NCBI GenBank assembly: GCA_027311065.1
Contig: DAICZP010000113.1
Location: 27,791 to 91,790, forward strand
Reading direction: 5' to 3'
Source: Thiomonas sp.
GTDB taxonomy: Bacteria > Pseudomonadota > Gammaproteobacteria > Burkholderiales > Burkholderiaceae_C
DNA length: 64,000 nt
The notes under the pieces were generated by a model. That model was not told the origin of the DNA. It made no database searches and saw only the letters and a list, made by a program, of their open reading frames with translations. The translations under genes and the position numbers were made by a program. Numbering within the stretch: the first letter of the stretch is position 1; every line of letters starts with the position of its first letter. Of the stretch, positions 35,360 to 44,329 are shown one piece after another.

Positions 35360-36193
35360 TCAGGGTCGAGCCTGCGGCTGCAGGCAATCCTGCACGTTGG
35401 CAAGGTTGCGGAACATGGGCCTGGAAAACAGAAAGCCCTGGAACAGCCTGACGCCGTGATGGAGGAAGAAGTCGCGCTCCCCCTCTGTTTCCACGCCTTC
35501 GGCGACGAGATCGATCCCAAGTTCCTGCGCCAGTCGGATGACGGACCGCGCAATCGCCTGGCGCGGGCGATGCGCATCCACGCCGCGGACCAGGTCCATA
35601 TCGAGCTTGATCAGGTCGGGCTGGAAATCTGAAAGCAGTCGCAGGCCCGCGTAGCCGGCGCCGAAATCGTCAATGGCGGTCAGAAAACCCTGACGCTTGT
35701 ATTCATGGAGAATTTCGGCAAACCATGGACCGTCCTCGACGCGCTCCCCCTCCGTGACCTCGAAAATCACACTTCCGACGTCAAGCCCGCGTTTGCGCGC
35801 GATGGTCAGGCTGGTCTGGATGCAGACTTCGGGTCGGTAGATCGCATGCGGAAGGAAGTTGATCGAAAGCTTCTCGCCCCGGTCGATCACGCCGAGATCG
35901 CAGGCCAATTCGATGGCGCGCACGCGGCACGACTGGTCAAAAGTGTAGCGGTTGGTGTCGTTGACGCGCGACAGGACGCTGTTTGCAGGTTCGTCCTGCA
36001 TGCCGCGAATCAGCGCTTCATGGGCATAGATTCGGCGCGCTGGAACATCGAGGATGGGCTGGTAGGCATACGTGAATGCAAGGCCGCCGCCGCGGCCCGC
36101 CCCGCAGATCGCACAGCCAGCCTCGCTGGCTCCGCAGTAAGCATCGATGGCGCTCGATGCTACGCCGTGTGCAAGAGTTTCAGATGTTACCAT
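35360..36193 (-). CDS. EAL-domain cyclic di-GMP phosphodiesterase with Cys-rich N-terminus
   Basis: A 277-residue protein that likely hydrolyses c-di-GMP. All key segments are present: HEALIRG (EAL), LSINFLP (Asn), FEVTEGE (Glu), AIDDFGAGYAGL (Asp-Asp), IKLDMDLV (Lys) and VAEGVETEGE. The short N-terminus contains a Cys cluster (AYCGASEAGCAICG) that might bind metal or sense redox state. The start at MVTSETLAHG is preferred because GGGGAG lies just upstream; the track adds 45 residues. It converges on the alcohol dehydrogenase gene. Confidence 0.9.
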   Translation of the reverse strand: MVTSETLAHGVASSAIDAYCGASEAGCAICGAGRGGGLAFTYAYQPILDVPARRIYAHEALIRGMQDEPANSVLSRVNDTNRYTFDQSCRVRAIELACDLGVIDRGEKLSINFLPHAIYRPEVCIQTSLTIARKRGLDVGSVIFEVTEGERVEDGPWFAEILHEYKRQGFLTAIDDFGAGYAGLRLLSDFQPDLIKLDMDLVRGVDAHRPRQAIARSVIRLAQELGIDLVAEGVETEGERDFFLHHGVRLFQGFLFSRPMFRNLANVQDCLQPQARP

Positions 36194-36358
36194 GCGTCTC
36201 CCCGATTCCTGCATCTGCTCGATCCATACCCCTAGCCTAGCAGGCTGTCGGAGAATTGTTTTCCTGTCCGCGGTGGGCGGGTTGCGGGGCTTTGCGCTTC
36301 GTCGCTCCCGCTGCGACACCTGACCCACGCCCGGGTTTCCTGCAGCCGCATGGAACGG

Positions 36359-36919
36359 TCATGGCCGGGGAGCACTGCCATGCATGTCCATGCCACCCAT
36401 GTTCATTCCATGCATGTTCATGCCGTTCGCGGCGCTGGCGCCCGAGGCATCGGCGGGACGCACCTCGAATTCGACGCGAAGCGAGGCGCCGCCAGAAAAC
36501 TCCAGGTTGACGGGAACTCGTTGACCGGGGTGGATGTCCTGCTTCGGTTGCATCAGCATGATGTGATAGTCACCCGGCCGAAACTCCACCACAGCGTGCG
36601 GGGGGATCGTCACCTTGTGGACTGCGAGCATTTCCATGGTGCCGCCTTTGCGTACGCTGCGGTGGAGCATGACGTCGCCATACGCGGGGCTGCGGGCGCC
36701 GACGAGGTCGATGGGACGCGTGGAGTGATTCTCGAGCGTCATGTAGCCGCCAGCGGGAAGTCCCGCGGGGAGCCAGCGAATCCAGGCGGAGCGCACCTCG
36801 ATCGCCGCGGGTTTGGCCGCGAACGCGCAAACGCCGAGGCCGAGCCCGAGTGTCACCAAGGCACCGATGGCGGCGCGGCGAGCGCCGCGGGAATGTTTGG
36901 GTTGCAGGGTTGTGTGCAT
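36359..36919 (-). CDS. Periplasmic copper chaperone PCu(A)C with Met/His-rich tail
   Basis: A 186-residue exported protein. After a signal-like segment (RRAAIGALVTLGLGLGVCAFA, about residues 12-32) comes a PCu(A)C domain with the copper motif spread over DVMLHRSVRKGGTMEM and DYHIMLMQ. Family members bind Cu(I) in the periplasm and help load cytochrome oxidase. The C-terminus ends with a Met/His repeat (MNMHGMNMGGMDMHG) that probably adds more copper sites. The start at MHTTLQPKH is chosen; the 33 extra residues in the track lack family support. Confidence 0.9.
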   Translation of the reverse strand: MHTTLQPKHSRGARRAAIGALVTLGLGLGVCAFAAKPAAIEVRSAWIRWLPAGLPAGGYMTLENHSTRPIDLVGARSPAYGDVMLHRSVRKGGTMEMLAVHKVTIPPHAVVEFRPGDYHIMLMQPKQDIHPGQRVPVNLEFSGGASLRVEFEVRPADASGASAANGMNMHGMNMGGMDMHGSAPRP

Positions 36920-37045
36920 GATGCGGGGTCTCCAATCAGGGTGCCGGGCGTCAGTGCGTCGGCGGAGCAGGCTGGCTTGGCTCAGGGTCAAGCCACGCAG
37001 AGTTTCGAAGGATGGCATGCGATGACTCCGCGATTGGGTTTGATG

Positions 37046-38251
37046 TTAATCGTGCGCTTGCGGCGCGTGGCAACGCGCCGCGGCGATGCTGCCGACATGG
37101 GTAGCAACCAGCAAGGTGGAAATTCCAGTAAAAATTGTCACCACGCCGTCGAAGTCCTCGATATGAACAAGGTCAAAGCCCAGCAACACCAGTCCGGCAC
37201 ATCCCATTTTGATGGCGCCTTGCAGGGCGCTGGCCGCGCCACGGGCATGCGAGCAAGCATGTGCCATGCCGAGCGCCAGAGCCAGGGGTGCTGCAATCCC
37301 GCACAGCGTGCCCAGGGCCATCGCGAACACAGCCATGGCCTGAAGATTCCGGCCAATACCCAGGGCCCATGCAAGCATGCACAGCGTCGCAAATGACGCG
37401 ACGCACGCAGCGTAGACCGATTCGGATGCCCAATGCAGCGGCAGGCGCATCGCCAGCGCCGATCCGAGGAGGATGGCGCTGGCGTACAGCAGGTAGAACA
37501 GAGCATTCTCGATGGGTGTGAACCCGAGCGCATGAAACGCATAGGGCAACATTGCATAAAGTCCCAGGCTGAAGCTCATGATCAGCGCCGAGCCGATGCC
37601 ATGGCGCATGAAGGTCGGGTTGCACAGAAGGCTGATATAGGTCGCACGCGCAGCGCTGGTCGCCGTGGGCGTGCTCCTCGCTGCAGGTGGGTGTGTCTCG
37701 CGCAGCACGCGCTTCAGGACGACGAGATGGAGGGCGGTCGCGGCCGCCAGGGTGAAGAAGCACGCACGCCAGCCCCAGCGCTGCTGGATGGCGGCGCCGA
37801 AAACGGGCGCCAGCGCCGGCGAGAGCTGGCTGGCCATTGTGAACCATGCGAATGCGCTGCGTAGCGACGAGGCACGCTCGAAGACGTCGCTGACGATCGC
37901 GCGCGCCACCACGGCGCAGGCGGCGGTGCCGCAGGCCGTGCACACGCGACCGACATAAAGCATGGTCACACCGGTGCTGACCGCCGACACTGACAGACCC
38001 ACGATGGCGATGGCAAGCCCAAGCAGCACCGCGGGGCGGCGGCCATGTCGGTCGCTGTAGCTGCCATAGAACGGCTGTGCCAGACCCAGGGCTACCAGAT
38101 ACGTCGCGACGAGGGTTTTGGTGGCCGCTTGCGTGGTGTGCAGCGCCGCCGTGATCGCGGGCAGCGACGGATTGAAGAAGTCCACCGCCATCAAACCCAT
38201 GGCGAGCACGGCGCAAGCGGTGACGAGTGCGTGGCGCTGGTCTGGTTGCAT
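37046..38251 (-). CDS. MFS exporter of the Bcr/CflA type
   Basis: A 401-residue, 12-helix major facilitator. It opens with AMGLMAVDFFNPSLPAI, characteristic of the drug:H+ Bcr/CflA group, and has the motif A loop GSYSDRHGRRPAVLLG between helices 2 and 3. E. coli Bcr exports bicyclomycin and small peptides. It is the last gene of the murI-like/ddl-like/C39-like operon, 24 bases after the peptidase gene, so its natural substrate is likely the product of those enzymes. Confidence 0.9.
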   Translation of the reverse strand: MQPDQRHALVTACAVLAMGLMAVDFFNPSLPAITAALHTTQAATKTLVATYLVALGLAQPFYGSYSDRHGRRPAVLLGLAIAIVGLSVSAVSTGVTMLYVGRVCTACGTAACAVVARAIVSDVFERASSLRSAFAWFTMASQLSPALAPVFGAAIQQRWGWRACFFTLAAATALHLVVLKRVLRETHPPAARSTPTATSAARATYISLLCNPTFMRHGIGSALIMSFSLGLYAMLPYAFHALGFTPIENALFYLLYASAILLGSALAMRLPLHWASESVYAACVASFATLCMLAWALGIGRNLQAMAVFAMALGTLCGIAAPLALALGMAHACSHARGAASALQGAIKMGCAGLVLLGFDLVHIEDFDGVVTIFTGISTLLVATHVGSIAAARCHAPQAHD

Positions 38252-38275
38252 GGATCCGATGCTGCCGATGCGCGC

Positions 38276-38899
38276 TCAGCCGGCGCTGCGGATGACCATG
38301 CCGCGATTGGCGAAAAAGCGCTTGAATTGGGCGCATGGCATGTAGACATCGGCCTGGGTTCCCGTAATTCCCGAGGGGTTGTGGAACCAGATTCCGTGCG
38401 TATCGCGTCCGTGAAGCAGGACGAGATGACCGCCCTGATGGACGTTTGGTCGCGAGGGGTAGCGGATCTCGGGGCTGACCGAGGCCATGGCCATCGACCC
38501 CGGGCCGATGCCATTGATCAGTTCCGACACGTCGTTGCGAGGGTAGATGCGCACGACCAACCCGAAGGCTTCGAGGAGCCAGTGCGCAAACCGGCTGTAG
38601 TACAAGCCTCCGACCGATCCGTCCGCAGCGACGACGTAGGCGTGATGATGCATGGCTTGATCGAGGAGCTGGCTGGCATTCGGAACATGGTGCTGCCAAT
38701 AACCGAGCATCGAACGCAGGCAGGCGAGACCGCACAGCCTCCGCGCCCAGAATCGGTAGCGCTGGGGATCATCGAAGCCGGACGTGCGCCAGGTCTGGTC
38801 CAGGCAGGGATCCTCCCGGTGCTCGACGATGCGGTGCACGAATCGCGGATCGGCCCATTGCGAGAAATACGGTACGGCAGGGTGGCGAAACACTGGCAT
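38276..38899 (-). CDS. C39-like cysteine peptidase family protein
   Basis: A 207-residue protein of the papain-like peptidase C39_2/C39-like group. PYFSQW is the usual start; the probable nucleophile is Cys56 in RRLCGLACLRSML, His158 lies in GGHLVLLHGRD, and Asn174 in WFHNPSG completes the triad. No signal peptide is visible, so it is probably cytoplasmic. It lies 30 bases after the ligase gene and 24 before the exporter. It may trim, amidate or ligate the peptide product, or act as a peptidase; the role is inferred from context. Confidence 0.75.
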   Translation of the reverse strand: MPVFRHPAVPYFSQWADPRFVHRIVEHREDPCLDQTWRTSGFDDPQRYRFWARRLCGLACLRSMLGYWQHHVPNASQLLDQAMHHHAYVVAADGSVGGLYYSRFAHWLLEAFGLVVRIYPRNDVSELINGIGPGSMAMASVSPEIRYPSRPNVHQGGHLVLLHGRDTHGIWFHNPSGITGTQADVYMPCAQFKRFFANRGMVIRSAG

Positions 38900-38929
38900 G
38901 GCGGGTGGCGGGCCTGCGGGATCCCGGCG

Positions 38930-39913
38930 TCAGGGGCGGTAGCGCTGGCAGGCACCGATGGACGCGACGATGCGCGCGATCAATTCTTCATAGTCCCAGC
39001 CGTGCGGCGCTGCCATGGTGGCGAGGTTGCCTTGGCGCGACAGACCGGGAAGGGTGTTGACTTCGAGAAACCACGGCGTGCCCTCGCGGTCGACCATGAA
39101 GTCGAAGCGGGCGTAGCCGTGGCAACCAAGTGCCGTGAACATGTTCTGCGCATCCCGGCACACGGCGGCGGCGGTGGCGTCGGGCAATGCGGCGGGGCAT
39201 TCGTAGCGCCGCGCCGCGGGCGCGTGTTTGGTGTCGTAGTCATAGAACGGCGCGTCGTGATGAATCGCCAGTGGCGGCAGCACGGTGAGCTCCTCGCCGA
39301 TCTCGAACACCGCGACCGTGACGTCGATCCCCTCGATGCAGGCGCAGGCCAGCAATGGTGCCTCCTCCAATGCTGCCGCACGCAGGCATTCGCCAAGCGC
39401 CATGGGGGAATCAACGACGCAAGCACCCAGACTTCCGCCACCCGAGGCGGGCTTGAGGAAAACGCGGCCATTGAACACGCCGAACAGCGCACGCGCGGAC
39501 TTGTCACTTGCGTTGCGGCGGTCGCACGACATCCAGCGGGGTACATTCAGCCCGGCGTTTTCAGCGATGCGATTGCACAGTGGTTTGTGCATGGCGATTG
39601 CGCTGGCAGCCACGCCGGAGCCGTTGTAGGGGACTCCGGCGAGCTCGAGCGCGCCTTGCAGTTTGCCGTCCTCGCCCCACCAGCCATGAATGGCGAGGAA
39701 GGCGAAGTCGCAGGTCCGCAGCTCGGCATGGTCGAGGTCGTTGAGATCACGCACGCTGCAGCGCATGCCGAGGTGTGCCAATGCGGAAATTGCATCCTCG
39801 GCACTGCGCAAGGAGCCAGCGCGTTCGGGGCCCGAACCACCGGTGATCAACAGCACACTGGGGTCATGGTGGAGAAGATGCTGCCGCTTTGGGCGGGATT
39901 GGACCAGATTCAT
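38930..39913 (-). CDS. D-Ala-D-Ala ligase-like ATP-grasp enzyme
   Basis: A 327-residue ATP-grasp ligase resembling Ddl. Retained features include the GGSGPERAGSLRS start (Glu equivalent to E. coli DdlB Glu15), FLKPASGGGSLG (ATP loop), FYDYDTKHAP and FLEVNTLPGL. The segment after NTLPGL reads SRQGNLATMA instead of the GMTxxSLxP motif that holds the second D-Ala, so the acceptor amino acid is probably different. The start at MNLVQSRPK lies inside the racemase gene (50-base overlap). In the operon it would join a D-amino acid to a second residue. Confidence 0.85.
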   Translation of the reverse strand: MNLVQSRPKRQHLLHHDPSVLLITGGSGPERAGSLRSAEDAISALAHLGMRCSVRDLNDLDHAELRTCDFAFLAIHGWWGEDGKLQGALELAGVPYNGSGVAASAIAMHKPLCNRIAENAGLNVPRWMSCDRRNASDKSARALFGVFNGRVFLKPASGGGSLGACVVDSPMALGECLRAAALEEAPLLACACIEGIDVTVAVFEIGEELTVLPPLAIHHDAPFYDYDTKHAPAARRYECPAALPDATAAAVCRDAQNMFTALGCHGYARFDFMVDREGTPWFLEVNTLPGLSRQGNLATMAAPHGWDYEELIARIVASIGACQRYRP

Positions 39914-40784
39914 GGGTGTCTTTTCCGGGTTGTGCGCATGCGAGGAATGTCCTGTCGAGGTTGACGCAGTGCAAAAGCGCGCCACCAAGCATGGGCATGG
40001 CGGCACGCGCGATATCGCGAAAACCGGGGGAGTCGCGGCTGGCGAAGAGCAGCGGGGGGCTCGCCCGGGAGGCGTGATTCGCGCCTATTTGCCCTTGGTC
40101 AATGGCCTGACGCAAATCCCCAGCCACGAGCGAGCCGGGGTCGATGACGGAAACCGCGGGGCCGAGCAGTTCGCCCAGGCGCTGGCGCAGGAACGCGAAA
40201 TGGGTGCAACCGATGATCACGGCATCACGTCGCCGCGCGTCCAGGCGCGCGAGGTCGACCGCAAGGAGCGTGCGGGTGTCGGGATGCATGCCGAGGCCCT
40301 GCTCGATGCGTGTCACCAGCTGCGGGCATGCGATGGTCGCCACGCGTGCGGCGGGTCGCAAACCCCGGATCTGCTGTTCGTAGGCGCGAGTACGGACGGT
40401 CGCTTCAGTGGCGAGAATGCCAATGTCCTGCAGATTGGGTTGCCGCGCGGCGAATCGCGCGCCGGCTTGCAGCACGTCGAACACCGGGACGTCGATCAGG
40501 TGCCTCAGCGTCGGGCCGTGCACGGCGCAAACGGTGTTGCATGCCACGACCAGCGCCTTCACGTTCTGGGTGCGCATGAAGCACGCAATGCGCGCCGTGC
40601 GTGCCTGAATCAGCGCGGGAGGCTTGTTGCCATACGGCGCATGTGCGAGGTCGGCGAAATAGATGAAGCGCTCGTGCGGGAGCAGACGCAGCAGACTGCG
40701 CAAGGTGGACAGACCGCCCACGCCCGAATCGATGACGCCGATCGGTTGCATGTTCAACGCTGTGTCGCCAGGGATGACACACAT
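39864..40784 (-). CDS. Glutamate/aspartate racemase (MurI family)
   Basis: A cofactor-independent racemase with two catalytic cysteines: Cys82 in VVACNTVCAVH and Cys193 in IIGCTHFAFL. The N-terminal IGVIDSGVGGLSTLR and FADLAHAPYG motifs are normal for MurI. ATG 40784 is favoured by a GAGGA site 8 bases upstream, giving 306 residues; ATG 40751 (MQPIGV) is the alternative start. It is first in a four-gene operon with a Ddl-like ligase, a C39-like peptidase and an exporter, which is not the usual chromosomal setting of murI, so a dedicated biosynthetic role is possible. Confidence 0.88.
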   Translation of the reverse strand: MCVIPGDTALNMQPIGVIDSGVGGLSTLRSLLRLLPHERFIYFADLAHAPYGNKPPALIQARTARIACFMRTQNVKALVVACNTVCAVHGPTLRHLIDVPVFDVLQAGARFAARQPNLQDIGILATEATVRTRAYEQQIRGLRPAARVATIACPQLVTRIEQGLGMHPDTRTLLAVDLARLDARRRDAVIIGCTHFAFLRQRLGELLGPAVSVIDPGSLVAGDLRQAIDQGQIGANHASRASPPLLFASRDSPGFRDIARAAMPMLGGALLHCVNLDRTFLACAQPGKDTHESGPIPPKAAASSPP

Positions 40785-41026
40785 TCCCGAATTCCTCGTG
40801 TGGGTTCGCCCGGGGCAACTGCCTCGTCCGCAGACTGGCAGCCGCCGCTGATGAACCTTGATTGAATTGGGAAATGCTAGAGCCCGTGGGCACGCGCGAA
40901 ACCACGACACGCAAAAAGCAAGTAGCGTGCAGCTTTGGCGGCTTTAAACCGAGAAAACAATTAAAAAATATTTATTAAACAAAATAAAAATGACAATCCG
41001 GGGTCATACCATAAGGCCCGACATGG

Positions 41027-42259
41027 TTACTGGCCAGACCGGAACGACGATGGAAGCCGGTTCTCCTTGGCAGCGTCAGCCCGCGCCACCGCTCTCAGCA
41101 CGAGCAGCAGCACCGTGCCGACCACCATCACGCACGCCGCGAAGTCCAGCCCGGCCGCGTAGCTGCCTGAGCGCGCGGCCAGACGCGCCGTCACCAGAGG
41201 GCCGAGAATTTGCGCGGCGCCGTATGAAACTGTCATGCGCCCCATCATCCTGGCGGGGCGGGTCGGATAAAAGCGGCCCGCCATGGTCAGAACCAGACTG
41301 ACCATGCCGATGAATGTACCTCCGAACAGCAGCGCTCCCAGCAGCGCCGCCGGCAGGCCGCCGACGGTGACAGGCAACACGATGCCGACGATCTGAAGCA
41401 GCGCAGCCACGATCAATGCGTTGAGGTCGCCGATGCGGCGCGCGATCAGGTCCCAGTTGACGCAGGCCGGAGCAGCGCCCAGTCCGATTGCCAGAAATAC
41501 GAGGTTGCCATGACCCTTGAGTCCGGGGAGGTGGTTGACGATGGCGACGATGAACGTGGCGCTGACGACGTAGCCAATGCCAGCGCAAAAGTAGGCTGCC
41601 ATGAAAATATTGAGGAAGGTGCGGCTCGGCGGACGATCCTCCAGGCGCTGCCCGCTACGGGTCAGCCCGGATGTGTCCGGCGACGGCAGCCAGCCCAGTG
41701 CCGGCAGCAGGAGCACTGCGCCGATGGTCGTGAATGCGAACCACTGCCGCGCCCAGTCCAGTGCCGGGCTGAACAGCATCACGGCGGCAGCGCACCCTGC
41801 AATGCCAAGGCCGAGGCCAGCGAAGTGGATGCCAAGCTCGCTGCGGAAATGATGTCGCATCAACCAATGCAGAATCAAGCCTGTGCCCAGAAGCAGGCCG
41901 GCGGCGCTGCTCAGCCCTGCCAGGTAGCGCGATAGCCCCCACACCACCAGATTGGTGCTCAGGCCCATGGCGGCGGTACTCAGCACAGCAAGCACCATGC
42001 CCAGGCGGTAGAGGCGATCCTTCAGCACCATGTCGCTGATGGTCGACGCCACCAAGGCGCCACTCAGGTAGCCGGCGTAGTTGATCGATGCCAGCCAGCC
42101 AGCCTCGCGCAGGCCCAAGCCTGCTTGCTGCTGCATCAGCGGCAGCAGCGGGGTATAGGCAAAGCGGGCGACGCCCAGGGACAAAAGCAAACTGCAGATG
42201 CCAGCAAACAGAACCTTGCGGCGCTGGACGCGATCATGCGCGTCAGGAACGTGAGACAT
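41027..42259 (-). CDS. YbfB/YjiJ-family MFS transporter
   Basis: A 410-residue membrane protein with about 12 helices. The N-terminal SLLLSLGVARFAYTPLLPLM followed by GWLASINYAGYLSGAL is the hallmark of the YbfB/YjiJ group, often linked to export of small organic compounds. The substrate is unknown. It is separated from the racemase operon by 240 bases that include an AT-rich stretch (40951-40995), so it is probably an independent unit. Confidence 0.9.
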   Translation of the reverse strand: MSHVPDAHDRVQRRKVLFAGICSLLLSLGVARFAYTPLLPLMQQQAGLGLREAGWLASINYAGYLSGALVASTISDMVLKDRLYRLGMVLAVLSTAAMGLSTNLVVWGLSRYLAGLSSAAGLLLGTGLILHWLMRHHFRSELGIHFAGLGLGIAGCAAAVMLFSPALDWARQWFAFTTIGAVLLLPALGWLPSPDTSGLTRSGQRLEDRPPSRTFLNIFMAAYFCAGIGYVVSATFIVAIVNHLPGLKGHGNLVFLAIGLGAAPACVNWDLIARRIGDLNALIVAALLQIVGIVLPVTVGGLPAALLGALLFGGTFIGMVSLVLTMAGRFYPTRPARMMGRMTVSYGAAQILGPLVTARLAARSGSYAAGLDFAACVMVVGTVLLLVLRAVARADAAKENRLPSSFRSGQ

Positions 42260-42394
42260 GATGTTGTTGGACTTTTCAAGGCAACACAGGGTCGCCCCAG
42301 GTTTTCCTGTCCCTCCGGAGGACGTCGGGCACAGCCCCGGAGGCGCGCAAAAGACTTTGCCGATTCTCTACCAGGAATGACGATCGCGCATGGA

Positions 42395-42607
42395 TCAGGC
42401 GGCCGCTTCCAGGCCGTGCTCGCGCAGGGTCACCCACAGGGCGCTGGCGAGCTTGACGTCGATGGATGCCTCGCGTGCACGGTGCTCGACCGATTTCTCT
42501 CCCTGCGCGAGAAGCTCGATCAGCTCCAAACGCTTCGGGCTCGCAACAGCGCCGCCGATGCGAGCAACCTGCTCATCGAGATGGTTCTTGAGCGCCCGAG
42601 GATCCAT
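42395..42607 (-). pseudogene. Truncated ArsR-type transcriptional regulator
   Basis: A 70-residue ORF matching the N-terminal part of ArsR regulators that precede a rhodanese domain (RALKNHLDEQVARIGGAVAS, PKRLELIELLAQGEKSVE). The sequence ends after the presumed recognition helix, so the wing, sensor region and any rhodanese domain are absent. It may be a decayed remnant, although a very short HTH protein cannot be ruled out. Confidence 0.5.
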
Positions 42608-42700
42608 GAAAAAGATCTTAACGCGACGCAGCGCGTGCGGCGTCGCGTCGTCGACACCGGGTGGCGCCTGCGCGTCCGGTGGGCGCTCCCGTCGGCTGCC

Positions 42701-44293
<1,593 letters not shown>

Positions 44294-44329
44294 TCACTTA
44301 CAGCGCAAACATGGACCCCACGCGGGTTG

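Noticed and set aside
38045-39964. 639-residue plus-strand ORF opposite the ligase/peptidase genes
   Set aside because: It is antisense to three well-supported genes, and its composition is that of a shadow frame.
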